64,000 nucleotides of DNA, from NCBI RefSeq assembly GCF_002355595.1, contig NZ_AP017422.1, forward strand, positions 2,480,001 through 2,544,000, written 5' to 3'. The translations under genes were made by a program, and so were the position numbers. The notes under the pieces are model-generated. The model was not told the DNA's origin. It did not search any database and saw nothing but the letters and a program-made list of their open reading frames with translations. Positions 27,774 to 37,089 of the stretch are shown here, one piece after another (position 1 is the stretch's first letter; every line of letters begins with the position of its first letter). Origin of the DNA: Filimonas lacunae. GTDB lineage: Bacteria > Bacteroidota > Bacteroidia > Chitinophagales > Chitinophagaceae.

Positions 27774-30700
27774 ATGAAAAGGATACAATATTTTATATAT
27801 GTACTGTTGCTTACTGTAGCAGCTACCGCAGGGTTGCAGGCACAGGAAACCAACGGCACGCTTGGCGGTAGCATTACCGACGAGCAAAACAAAGCATTAA
27901 GCGGGGTTACGGTAGAAGCCGTGCACGAACCCTCCGGCACCCGGTATGCCACGGCTACCGGTGCAGATGGTAAGTTTTATGTACCCGGTTTACGTATCGG
28001 TGGCCCTTACACGGTTACCGTTACCATGATAGGCAGAAACCCTGAAAAAAGAGAACAGCTGAACATACGCCTGGGCGAGCCGCTGCAATTGAACATTACA
28101 TTGGCACAGGCAGGAGCAGAGCTGTCGGCTATTACTGTAAAAGCCGGCAAACGTGGTCCCAGGGCCAATGTGTATGGTGCCGGGCAAAACATCAGCAGCG
28201 CCCAGGTATCCGGCATGCCTACTGTTAGCCGCAGTATGCAGGATATGACCCGCATGGTGCCACAGGCTACCAAAGACAACTCTTTTGCCGGTACCAGCTT
28301 CCGTTATAACAACGTAACCATTGATGGCGCCATTAATAACGATGCCATTGGTTTCAGTCCTTCTGCAGGTGGCATTACCGGTAGTTCCGGTATGGCTGGC
28401 AGCAGCACCCGCACCAATGCTATTTCACTGGATGCCATTGAAGATATGCAGGTATACCTGGCGCCCTTTGATGTGAAAATAGGCAACTTCACCGGCGGCA
28501 GCATTAACGCGGTTACCCGCAGCGGTACCAATAAGGTGACCGGATCGGTATATGGTTTTGGCCGTAATGCCACCATCACCGGATCTGATAAAGCAGGCTC
28601 GCTGGGTAAAATGAACAGCAGCTTTTACGATTACCAGGCGGGTGCCCGCGTAGGTTTCCCTATCATTAAAAACAAATTGTTCTTCTTTACCAACGAAGAA
28701 ATCACCCGCCGCCGCGATCCTTCGCAGCTGGTGGTGGGCGTAGAGGAAACTGCGCATATCCTCAGCAGCAACGATGCCGAAGCTATCCGAAACAGCACCA
28801 TACAACGCTATGGCGATAGCTTTGACCCTGGTACTGCCGGCAATTACAATGCAAGCGCCCAATCGTATAAGTTCTTTAACCGTATCGACTGGAACATCAA
28901 CGGTAAAAACCAGCTGGTGGTACGTAACAACACCATACTGAGTAAATCGGTGAACATGGATCGCGATCAGCAGGACTTCCGTTTCAGCAGCATGGCTTAC
29001 GAGCAGGTGAACAACCAAAGCTCTACCGTGGCTGAATGGAAAGCACGTTTTAACAACCGCTTATCCAACAGCCTGATTGCCGGTTACAGCATGGTACACG
29101 ATAAACGCAACCCGCTATCTAACCCTGCATTGCCGCAAGTACAGATTATGGGCCGCACACCGGGTACTACTATTTACCTGGGTACCGACCGGGAAGCCAG
29201 CATTTTTGATATGAAACAGCGTACCATTGAAATTACCGATAACCTTACCCTGAGAGCAGGGAAGCACACTTTCTTATTCGGTACCCACAATGAGTTGTAT
29301 CATATCAACTATGGCTTTGTAAACAGCTGGAATGGCCGTGTAGATTACCTGAGCATTGAAGACTATATCAATAACACCCCTTACCGCGTAAGAGGTAGTT
29401 ACAACTTCACCAATAACAACCGGGATTATATATTGTCGCACCCCGAAGCACAGTTTGATGTAAACCTGATGAGCGCCTATGCACAGGATGAAATTCAGCT
29501 GACGGATAAATTACGCATTACACCCGGCTTACGTGCCGATTACACCTGGCTGCCTACCATGCCGGAGTTAAGCGAGCAAACACGTACCGCTTACACCGAT
29601 ACCTATTTCGGAAACACGTATAGCTATACACCGTTAAACCGCATTACCCATCAATATCTGAACAAGATCCAGCTGTCCCCCCGGCTGGGCTTCAGATATG
29701 ACTGGAAGGGCGATCAAAGCCTGATATTGCGCGGCGGTACCGGTTTATTTACCGGCCGTATTCCTTTTGCCTGGCTGGCCTATGCCTACTATAACAGTGG
29801 TATCAATTATGGTTCTTTTGATCAGAAAGCCGATGCAAAAGCTTTTGTACAGGGCACTGATCCATTACGTCCTTCCGGCAATGGTATAGCCGGTTTTATT
29901 GAGCAGAACGGTGCGGTAACCAATAACAGCAAAGCGGCACAGGTGCAGGTAGATGTGGTAGACAATCATTTTGTAATGCCTAAAGTATGGCGTACCAACG
30001 TAGCAGTAGATTATACGGCTGCATCCGGCTACCGTTTGGGCCTGGAAGCGATTGTAACCAAAACCCTGAAAGATGTAGCCTTTCAACAGGTGAACATCAA
30101 GGACGATCCTTATTATTATGGCTATGATGCAGATCGCAAACAGCCTGTATATAATGGTACGGTGGATAGCCGTTTTTCTAACGCCTACCTGTTAAGCAAC
30201 ACCGGTAAGGGCTATCGTTACAGCATTACCGCTACTGCCGGCCGTACCTGGAATTCAGGCCTGAACACTTCTGTAGCGTATACCTACGGTGCTTCTAAAG
30301 ACCTGAGCAACGGTATTCGTAACTCTATGGAAAGTAACTGGCAGTTAAACCAGGCATTGAACCCGAATAATCCCGGTTTAGCGTGGAGTAATTTTGATAT
30401 CCGCCACCGTATTGTTATCAACACCAGCTACAACAAGCGCTGGAACGAAACCTGGAAAACCTCGGCCACGCTGTTTATCAGCTTACAATCAGGTAGCCCC
30501 TTCACCTATGGCATTGTGAACAACAGCATACAAGGGTTGCCACAGCAGGTAAGCCTTGTGTACGTTCCGCAGGCAGCAGATGCTATCCGCTTTTTCCAGG
30601 ACTATACCAATACTGCCGGTGAAACCATTACCGCGGCAACACAGGCGCAGGCATTCAATGAATATGTGGATGGTAACAAATACCTGCGTAGCCGCAGAGG

Positions 30701-31046
30701 CGATTTTACAGAACGTAACGCCGGCCGCACGCCCTGGAATGTGCAAACCGATCTGCACCTGGCACAGGAGTATTATTTCAACAAAGGCGTAAAAGGTGGT
30801 TTCCTCACTTTTAGCATAGATGTTATTAATGTGGCCAATTTGCTTAGCAGCAGCTGGGGCAGGGTGTACTTTTCGCCCAACACGTTTAACTCCACTGCCA
30901 GTGTGGGTTTAACACCTTCCTTCCCGGCACGTCAAAACCCCGGCAGTTACCCGGTATACCGTTTTGATAACCCCGGAAAACCTTATTCCATTGATTATTT
31001 CAATTCCCGCGCACAGGTGCAGATGGGAGTGAGATATTCTTTTTAA
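27774..31046 (+). CDS. Oar-like TonB-dependent receptor (module A)
   Basis: A 1090-residue outer-membrane receptor with a signal peptide ending at LQAQ, a CarboxypepD_reg domain (about 28-110, TNGTLGGSITDEQNKALSGVTVEAV), a plug (about 120-250, with DGAINNDAIGFS) and a large barrel ending VRYSF. The plug and the NAVTRSGTN motif (about residue 245) match the Oar/OmpA-related TonB receptors of Bacteroidota and myxobacteria rather than SusC. There is no STN domain, so it transports or secretes but does not signal. It starts 13 nt after the last FAS1 gene. Confidence 0.9.
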   Translation: MKRIQYFIYVLLLTVAATAGLQAQETNGTLGGSITDEQNKALSGVTVEAVHEPSGTRYATATGADGKFYVPGLRIGGPYTVTVTMIGRNPEKREQLNIRLGEPLQLNITLAQAGAELSAITVKAGKRGPRANVYGAGQNISSAQVSGMPTVSRSMQDMTRMVPQATKDNSFAGTSFRYNNVTIDGAINNDAIGFSPSAGGITGSSGMAGSSTRTNAISLDAIEDMQVYLAPFDVKIGNFTGGSINAVTRSGTNKVTGSVYGFGRNATITGSDKAGSLGKMNSSFYDYQAGARVGFPIIKNKLFFFTNEEITRRRDPSQLVVGVEETAHILSSNDAEAIRNSTIQRYGDSFDPGTAGNYNASAQSYKFFNRIDWNINGKNQLVVRNNTILSKSVNMDRDQQDFRFSSMAYEQVNNQSSTVAEWKARFNNRLSNSLIAGYSMVHDKRNPLSNPALPQVQIMGRTPGTTIYLGTDREASIFDMKQRTIEITDNLTLRAGKHTFLFGTHNELYHINYGFVNSWNGRVDYLSIEDYINNTPYRVRGSYNFTNNNRDYILSHPEAQFDVNLMSAYAQDEIQLTDKLRITPGLRADYTWLPTMPELSEQTRTAYTDTYFGNTYSYTPLNRITHQYLNKIQLSPRLGFRYDWKGDQSLILRGGTGLFTGRIPFAWLAYAYYNSGINYGSFDQKADAKAFVQGTDPLRPSGNGIAGFIEQNGAVTNNSKAAQVQVDVVDNHFVMPKVWRTNVAVDYTAASGYRLGLEAIVTKTLKDVAFQQVNIKDDPYYYGYDADRKQPVYNGTVDSRFSNAYLLSNTGKGYRYSITATAGRTWNSGLNTSVAYTYGASKDLSNGIRNSMESNWQLNQALNPNNPGLAWSNFDIRHRIVINTSYNKRWNETWKTSATLFISLQSGSPFTYGIVNNSIQGLPQQVSLVYVPQAADAIRFFQDYTNTAGETITAATQAQAFNEYVDGNKYLRSRRGDFTERNAGRTPWNVQTDLHLAQEYYFNKGVKGGFLTFSIDVINVANLLSSSWGRVYFSPNTFNSTASVGLTPSFPARQNPGSYPVYRFDNPGKPYSIDYFNSRAQVQMGVRYSF

Positions 31047-31070
31047 CCAGGCTTAAATGAATCATTCAAT

Positions 31071-33227
31071 ATGAAACATACGCTTTATATCATGGCTGCC
31101 TTGTTACTGCTGGTAGCCGCCTGTAAAAAAGAAAAGCAGGATAACAGCAAACTGCCTTTGCAGGTAAAAAGCTTTTGGCCTAACAGCGGTAACGCCGGCA
31201 CTATTGTGCATGTTACCGGTACCGGCTTTGGAGCCACAGCAGCAGAAAACGAAGTCATATTTAACGGAGTCAGCGCACATATCATGGATGTGCAGGATAC
31301 TATCATTACTGTGCTGGCGCCTACAGAGGGTACCAGCGGTATGGTAACCGTGCATGCAGGTGGTAGCAAAGCAGAGGCAGGCAACTATACTTATCAGCCA
31401 TTGAGTTTGCATGGCGTTAGCCCGGCCAATGGTGCTGCAGGTACTAATATCAATATCAGTGGTGCAGGTTTTAGCAGCCTTGCCGAACCGGCAAAAGTAT
31501 ATGTGAACGGTAAAGAAGCACTGGTATCTAATGTGAACGATACCTTACTGGTAGCTATAGTGCCGGAAGGTGCCGGAACCGGGAAGGTGAAAGTAGTAGT
31601 AGATGGTAAAGAGGTAGAAGGGCCTGATTTTATTTTTCAGCTGATTACAGGTATTAAACCCGCCAAAGGTGGTAAAGGCACTAAAGTAACCATCAATGGC
31701 GAGGGCTTTGCAGCCGTTGCTGCTGATAACCAGGTAGCTTTTAACGGTATTGCAGCTACGGTAATCAGCGCCAGCGCTACACAGCTGGTAGCAGAAGTAC
31801 CTGACAAGGTAACTACAGGGCCGGTTTCTGTAAGCATTAACGGACAGCGTACCATCGGTGATGTGTTTACGGTGGTGCCTGCTCCGGTATTTGCTACAGT
31901 AGCGCCTTTGAGTGGACCGGCAGGTACTGTTGTTACCATTACCGGTGAAAACTTCAGTAACCGGGCGGATGAAATAGTGGTGATGTTCAATGGTAAACAA
32001 GCAGTGATAGAAACTGCTGCAGAGAAAAAGATCACCGTGAAAGTGCCGGCAGGTGCAGGAACCGGTAACCTGAATGTAACCGTGAACGACCAGCCCACAA
32101 CAGGGCCACAGTTTACAGAACAAACCTTAGGTGTAGCGGCACTGCTGCCCGATAATGGTTTGCCAGGGGTAAAGGTTACTATACAAGGCACGGGCTTTAG
32201 CACCGTGGCTGCTGAAAACCAGGTGAGCTTTAACGGCATACCGGTGGTGGTATCTGCGGCTACTGTTACCATACTGGAAGTAACAGTGCCGGAAGGCGTA
32301 AGCACCGGCGTGGTTACCATTACCGTAAACGGTATGAATGCTACCGGACCTGTGTTTAAAAAATCAGGCGTAATAACGCTGGCTGGCGGACCTTCCAGCA
32401 GTGAGTTCAGCTGGGTGCAAGGGCTGGCAGCTGATAAGCAGGGCAATGTGTTTGCAACAGACAATAACTGGATTAAGAAAGTAAGTCCATCAGGTGTGGT
32501 CACTGTTTTTGCCGGCGGCACAGCAGCGGGTTATGTAGACGGTACCGGAACCGATGCACGCTTCAATTTTGTTACCTCACTGGCAATAGATGTCAATGAC
32601 AACCTGTATGTATCAGACCGGTTTAACAATAAAATCCGTAAGATCACTCCTGCTGGCGTGGTAACTACTTACGCCACGCTTAGCTTTAGCCCTACTGGAT
32701 TAGCAGTAGATAAAAACGGACTGGTGTATGCAGGCAGGGATTACCAGGGCGTGTACACTATATCTGCCAATGGTATCGCTACCCGTATGGCAGGCGACGC
32801 GTATGAATCGGCTAACTATATATGGGCCATGAATGGTACCGTATACTATGCAGCAGATTACAGCTATAATGCCATTTTCACAGTAGTGAACGGTTCTAAG
32901 GCAATATATGCAGGCAGTTCACAGGGATATGGTGGCGATGATGGTTCTCTGACCACTGCACGCTTTGGAACCATAGTAGGGGTTACGGGCAATTACGATG
33001 GCCTGATGTACTGTTCTGACAGGAACACGATCAGAAAGATAGAAAACGGTATAGTTACCACCGTAACCGGTACGCAAGGGGGCACAACACCGGTAGCAGG
33101 TTATCAGGATGGAGCTTTAGATAAGGCTAAGTTCAGCGACCCGACAGCGATGTGCCTGGATAAAGACGGTAACTTATATGTATCAGAACGTAATAATAAA
33201 AGCATACGTAAAGTGTTTTTCAGATAA
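31071..33227 (+). CDS. Five-TIG plus NHL-repeat lipoprotein (module A)
   Basis: A 718-residue lipoprotein (VAAC, cysteine 18). Five tandem IPT/TIG domains of about 80 residues each begin with the pattern P..G..GT.V.I.G.GF (near residues 35, 110, 190, 265 and 350). From about 430 to the end runs an NHL-type beta-propeller (QGLAADKQGNVFATDNNWIKKVSPSG, LAIDVNDNLYVSDRFNNKIRKITPAG). This is a surface-exposed binding protein by architecture; ligand unknown. It is the last gene of module A and is followed by a terminator. Confidence 0.9.
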   Translation: MKHTLYIMAALLLLVAACKKEKQDNSKLPLQVKSFWPNSGNAGTIVHVTGTGFGATAAENEVIFNGVSAHIMDVQDTIITVLAPTEGTSGMVTVHAGGSKAEAGNYTYQPLSLHGVSPANGAAGTNINISGAGFSSLAEPAKVYVNGKEALVSNVNDTLLVAIVPEGAGTGKVKVVVDGKEVEGPDFIFQLITGIKPAKGGKGTKVTINGEGFAAVAADNQVAFNGIAATVISASATQLVAEVPDKVTTGPVSVSINGQRTIGDVFTVVPAPVFATVAPLSGPAGTVVTITGENFSNRADEIVVMFNGKQAVIETAAEKKITVKVPAGAGTGNLNVTVNDQPTTGPQFTEQTLGVAALLPDNGLPGVKVTIQGTGFSTVAAENQVSFNGIPVVVSAATVTILEVTVPEGVSTGVVTITVNGMNATGPVFKKSGVITLAGGPSSSEFSWVQGLAADKQGNVFATDNNWIKKVSPSGVVTVFAGGTAAGYVDGTGTDARFNFVTSLAIDVNDNLYVSDRFNNKIRKITPAGVVTTYATLSFSPTGLAVDKNGLVYAGRDYQGVYTISANGIATRMAGDAYESANYIWAMNGTVYYAADYSYNAIFTVVNGSKAIYAGSSQGYGGDDGSLTTARFGTIVGVTGNYDGLMYCSDRNTIRKIENGIVTTVTGTQGGTTPVAGYQDGALDKAKFSDPTAMCLDKDGNLYVSERNNKSIRKVFFR

Positions 33228-33258
33228 AGGGAGAATTAAAAACTAAACATCCACGATC

Positions 33259-33289
33259 AGCCCGCACATTTCCATGTAGCGGGCTTTTT
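33259..33289 (+). terminator. Rho-independent terminator of module A
   Basis: Arms AGCCCGC and GCGGGCT with a T run, 32 nt after the TIG/NHL gene. Confidence 0.85.
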
Positions 33290-33407
33290 ACGTGTACAAT
33301 ACATACAATAAAGCGCTGATGGTAAACAATCTTATCATGGAGAGTTTTATCAAAAGGTACTTTATGGCAAAGCGTTGATATAAAAATGCAGCACCAATAA
33401 CCCGCGA

Positions 33408-33617
33408 TTAATGATGCGTTTGCGGATGCAATAATTTAAACAGCTCCTTCTGTAAATCTTCATCCTTCATCTTGTTTAGCGATTCTGCATCCAGCTCATA
33501 CCATTTCTTCTTATTACCTAACACGCCTACAATATAGGTATGTCCGGCTTGCGCAGGTTCGCCTGTTTCCGGGTGTTTTTTAGTGATGTTTACCACCACA
33601 TCTTTGTATTTTGACAT
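33408..33617 (-). CDS. Small conserved-looking hypothetical protein
   Basis: A 69-residue charged protein starting MSKYKDVVVNITKKHPETGEP at ATG 33617; a GTG 15 nt upstream is less likely. It has no signal, no membrane segment and ends with histidine-rich QTHH. It is 38 nt downstream of the larger minus-strand gene and may share its transcript. Family not recognised. Confidence 0.6.
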   Translation of the reverse strand: MSKYKDVVVNITKKHPETGEPAQAGHTYIVGVLGNKKKWYELDAESLNKMKDEDLQKELFKLLHPQTHH

Positions 33618-33655
33618 GCTGTAAGTTAACACAAAAATAACCAGCAGCCTTCTTT

Positions 33656-35467
33656 TTATGTCGGAAGGGTGCTGTCGATAGCAATGGGCTGGCTGGTAAG
33701 TACCTGCATGGCCTTATCCAGTTCATCCTTCATTACGGTAATATACTGGCTGCTTTCTTTCTTGAATTGAACAGCGAGTAGTTTATAATACTGAATGCCT
33801 TCCAGCAAATTGCTTTTAAACGATTGAAAATATTTTACCTGTTTGGGGCTTAATGTGCAGGCGTTTTCTATATTCTTTTTCCAGTAATCGATATATAAGT
33901 GCAATTCGTTCACAAACATATTAGGGCGGTACAACGAATTCAGAATGTTTAAACGGCCATAGATATGGTCTACCATTTCCTGCAAAGTATGCACACCTGA
34001 AAAGTAAGCCAGGTTAGGGCCGGGGCAAATGGTCACCGCCGGGTAAGCCGTTGGTATATTTTCTTTTAACAGGGTAGCGGCACCCAGGCCTTCACAAAGG
34101 CAGTCTTTGGACGTGATGTTCTGTAAAGCTTTTTGATATTCTTCGGGAGAAAGATTTTTTTCCTCCAGTTGTTTTATTTTCAGATGCTGGTACTGGCGCG
34201 ATGCTGTGCAAATAGGTGCTTCGGTAAATTCCGTATCAGCAGAAAGATATTTTTTCATGCAGGGGCTGCCCGGCCTTCCCTTATCCATGCGCTGCTGTCT
34301 TTGTGCTTCTGCACTGCTTTTCCGGAAGTTGTTAAAAGGCACACCCAAAGGGGAAGCGTCACTGATATAATAATCATCCTGCTGTGCAGTAGCCAGTTGC
34401 TGCAGCGTGGTGTTATCTACATTCGTTGCTTCCGGTACCAGCAAAAAAGGACTTCCCCAGCCGGTGCCATTTACGGCGTAATGTTCCAGTAAAAAATCAT
34501 TTTCATTAGCCGTTCCAATACCACCCTGTACTGTTATTTTTAAGGCAGGCAGCGTAGCATAGGTTGTTTGCTGCCTGGCAAGCAGTGCCGCATTGCATAT
34601 GCTCAGCAGTTCTTCGGCCAAGGCCGCCCTTTTGGTTTTAAACTCTTCCAGTATAGGCCCCAGCAATAAACCCTCGGTTGCAAAGGCATGACCTCCGCAG
34701 TTCAATCCCGATTCAATACGAAACTCCGACACCCATATGCCTTTTTTAGCCAGCAACTTACCCTGCACCAATGCCGACCGGAAATCGCTGACTTTTAATA
34801 TAATTTTCTTTTTTACATATCCATTTTCATCCGGGAAGAAACCAGCAAACTGTTCTATATAATTATAGAGTCGCGGATTATAACCTGCCGATAGTATTAC
34901 AGATGATTGCAGGTTGCTTTGCGCAAAACCACGCAAAGCCGACAGTGCATCGGAGTATTCTGATGGAAGCGCATTGCCCTCTGCATCTGTATTCATCCTG
35001 TCCACCTTAGCCATAATATTCACATCAATAGCGCCGGCGGTAACTAACTGCCGTAGCTGCTGCTGTAATAATTGTTTGGCAGGCCCTTCCGGCATGCTGT
35101 TCATTTCCAGGAACCGCCGCTTAATGGCAGCGGTTTCGGGCAACAGCTGAAAATATTGATACAGCTCGTTGTTTGCTTCAAAAGGCAGGGCTGTCAGTTG
35201 CTGCATTTGTTGCTGTACAATTTCCTGCACCAGGTTCAGGTAGCAGCAAATACGCTTTGCCCTGAAATCTTCCTGCATGTCTGTGATGGGTTGGTAGGGG
35301 GTATGTTGTTGCTGGTGGTAAAACTCCCTCATCTTTTCCACCAGCTGATCGTCCACAATAGATATTACTGATGAAATACCAAACCGGGCCACCTTTACAG
35401 GTGTATCAATACTATAACCTAATCCCAGCACGGGAATATGAAAACTGTGTAGCGGAGGTATGTTCAT
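33656..35467 (-). CDS. TIM-barrel-like conserved protein of Bacteroidota
   Basis: A 603-residue soluble protein; start placed at ATG 35467 (MNIPPLHSFHIPVLGLGYSI) because the 21 upstream codons in frame read as non-conserved sequence. GLGYSIDTPVKVARFGISSVISIVDD near the N-terminus, ESGLNCGGHAFATEGLLLGPILEEF in the middle and VQGGIGTANENDFLLEHYAVNGTGWGSPFLLVPEATNVD later look like beta-alpha units of an FMN-type TIM barrel, loosely like nitronate monooxygenase or PfaD proteins. Cysteine pairs (CLC, GSPC) lie in the C-terminal third. The enzyme activity is not known to me. A strong 22-bp dyad lies 78-99 bp upstream. Confidence 0.6.
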   Translation of the reverse strand: MNIPPLHSFHIPVLGLGYSIDTPVKVARFGISSVISIVDDQLVEKMREFYHQQQHTPYQPITDMQEDFRAKRICCYLNLVQEIVQQQMQQLTALPFEANNELYQYFQLLPETAAIKRRFLEMNSMPEGPAKQLLQQQLRQLVTAGAIDVNIMAKVDRMNTDAEGNALPSEYSDALSALRGFAQSNLQSSVILSAGYNPRLYNYIEQFAGFFPDENGYVKKKIILKVSDFRSALVQGKLLAKKGIWVSEFRIESGLNCGGHAFATEGLLLGPILEEFKTKRAALAEELLSICNAALLARQQTTYATLPALKITVQGGIGTANENDFLLEHYAVNGTGWGSPFLLVPEATNVDNTTLQQLATAQQDDYYISDASPLGVPFNNFRKSSAEAQRQQRMDKGRPGSPCMKKYLSADTEFTEAPICTASRQYQHLKIKQLEEKNLSPEEYQKALQNITSKDCLCEGLGAATLLKENIPTAYPAVTICPGPNLAYFSGVHTLQEMVDHIYGRLNILNSLYRPNMFVNELHLYIDYWKKNIENACTLSPKQVKYFQSFKSNLLEGIQYYKLLAVQFKKESSQYITVMKDELDKAMQVLTSQPIAIDSTLPT

Positions 35468-35544
35468 CCAAATGTTTTTTGCGCAGCCGGACTGCTTGTA
35501 TAGAAATGTGTTTGCGGGCGAATATCCCACCCCGCCGGGGGAAT

Positions 35545-35566
35545 AACTATGATGAATGTCATAGTT
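35545..35566. promoter_or_regulatory. 22-bp dyad, possible operator
   Basis: Arms AACTATGA (35545-35552) and TCATAGTT (35559-35566) match perfectly with a 6-bp spacer, upstream of the minus-strand gene at 35467. A short GC palindrome, CCCCGCCGGGG, lies just downstream at 35530-35540. Confidence 0.4.
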
Positions 35567-35650
35567 AAAGTTGATTTATCTACAGCCGGTCCATTTTTCT
35601 CCTGATAGGGTAAAGAGGCTATTGTTAAATGGGCAGTAAAATGCGAGTAG

Positions 35651-36355
35651 CTAATCTGGCTGTTGATACACGTAGAAGTGCAGGGATATAGAGATACACA
35701 CTTACCCGAGCGTATGTTCACCTATTTTTACAGGATACGGGATAGGTATAAGAGGGATGTAACTTCGCTGGCTATTTTTACCGATCAGGACGAAAAGTAT
35801 CACCCTGATAAATATGAATATCATTGTTGTGGCGCAAGTGTTACCTATAGTTTTAACACCTATAAGGTAAAAACACAGCGCGTGGATGTACTGGAACAAA
35901 GTGACAATCCTTTTGCAGTAGTCATCCTAACCATATTAACCGCATTGAAACAGAATGAAGAGGGCCACGATCACCTGGTAGAATCATTCCTGGGATTGAT
36001 TCGCCGGTTACTGAACCGGCAATTGCCGAAGCACAAAATAGTGAGGTTAGTAGCATTCATCAAACGATACGTTCATTTGGGAAATTCTCCACTATTTAAT
36101 AAATTTGAAGAAGAGATTAAATTACTCACCGAAAATCCGGCATATATGGGAATATTAGAGCAAGTATTGCAGATTGACACAGAGGAAGCTGAAAAGCGTG
36201 GTGCTATATCCGGCCGTTTAATAGGAATAGAAGAAGGCAAAGCACAAATAGTTGCCAATCTCCTGGTCAACTCAGATTTTGATATTCAAACGATCGCTTC
36301 ATTGACTGGTGAATCTATTGATTTTATAATCGAAATCAAAAACAAATTACCTTAA
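35651..36355 (+). pseudogene. Rpn-type nuclease, 5' truncated (copy 1)
   Basis: The frame starts just after a TAG at 35648 and at once reads LIWLLIHVEVQGYRDTHLPERMFTYFYRIRDRYKRDVTSLAIFTD, the middle of a PD-(D/E)XK nuclease of the Rpn/YhgA-like family. Comparison with the copies at 49.0 and 57.6 kb shows that about 75 N-terminal residues are missing, including the first catalytic acidic region, while the HVEVQ motif remains. The C-terminal half is intact (VESFLGLIRRLL, then NLLVNSDFDIQTIASLTGESIDFIIEIKNKLP). A TTG at 35663 could start a 230-residue product but it would lack part of the active site. Confidence 0.8.
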
Positions 36356-36393
36356 AATACAAGTGCTGTATCGATGCAGTTAAAGATAATTCC

Positions 36394-36424
36394 GGCCCCT
36401 TATCTGATAAGTAAGGGGCTTTTT
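36394..36424 (+). terminator. Terminator after Rpn copy 1
   Basis: Arms GCCCCTTA and TAAGGGGC with a T run. Nearly the same hairpin, with the same flanking TTCCG, occurs at 48203-48234. Confidence 0.8.
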
Positions 36425-36459
36425 CGTACCCGGTAATCTTGTTCTTATTGGATCTGTCG

Positions 36460-36984
36460 CGAGAACACGCGCATGGTATCAGAGAGTTCTGGCATCCTTC
36501 CAGCCAGTACGTGCAACTGTTGCGGAAGTTCTGGTACTTACCGGAAGAACTTTCAGAAGACTTCCAAAAGTACTGGCATCATTCCCGAGAGTACTTGAAT
36601 AAGATGCCGGTACTCACCAGACTTTCCGGAGTGTTCCGGCATTTGCCGGACAAGTTTTCTGGACTAATCCCGGAGCTTGCTGCACACATGCACCAACTTG
36701 CCGGGCAAATCCATGAACTCTTGCGGCAAATTTTCCAACCTTCTGGCCATTCCAGGGAACTCCCTGGAATGCTCAGGCAACTCTCTGGGCAAATCAGTGA
36801 ACTCCCCGAAAGGATGCCACAACCTTCCGGGCATTTCAGAGAGTTCCCTGGAATGGTCAGGGAACTCTCTGGGCAAATCAGTGAACTCCCCGAAAGGATG
36901 CCACAACCTTCTGGCCATTTCAGGGAGTTGTCTGGAATGCTCAGGCAACTCCCTGGAGTGATGGACCAACCTTCTGGAGAAAAT
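36460..36984. repeat. Array of 25 in-phase 21-bp degenerate repeats
   Basis: 25 consecutive units of exactly 21 bp, with no slip in phase. Unit consensus is close to agggaactcyctggaatgctc, with a conserved A(A/G)(C/T)TYYC(C/T)GG-like core. The 5' units are much diverged and the 3' units close to identical; 36754-36837 and 36838-36921 form an 84-bp higher-order duplication of four units. The frame from a TTG at 36439 stays open (207 codons, heptads such as RELPGML RQLSGQI SELPERM PQPSGHF), and because each unit is partly self-complementary the other strand is open too with similar heptads. That, and the lack of a good start, argue against a real protein. Confidence 0.8.
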
Positions 36985-37089
36985 CTAAAGTGCCAAAATC
37001 ATAAATATTGTCTCAATTTGCATTTTTTAATGTATTTGACTGTCGCAATTAATGTAAATTGAGCTATTTGACGCCGAAATCGATAAAAA

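Noticed and set aside
35663-36355. Rpn copy 1 as an intact gene
   Set aside because: The homology continues upstream of the TTG and is cut by a stop; the other copies show about 75 missing N-terminal residues.
36460-36984. CRISPR array
   Set aside because: Units are contiguous 21-mers with no unique spacers, and no cas genes are near.
36439-37062. 207-codon plus-strand frame across the 21-bp array as a protein gene
   Set aside because: The start is a TTG without support, the frame is open only because the unit length is a multiple of three, and the opposite strand is open too. Kept as a repeat array.
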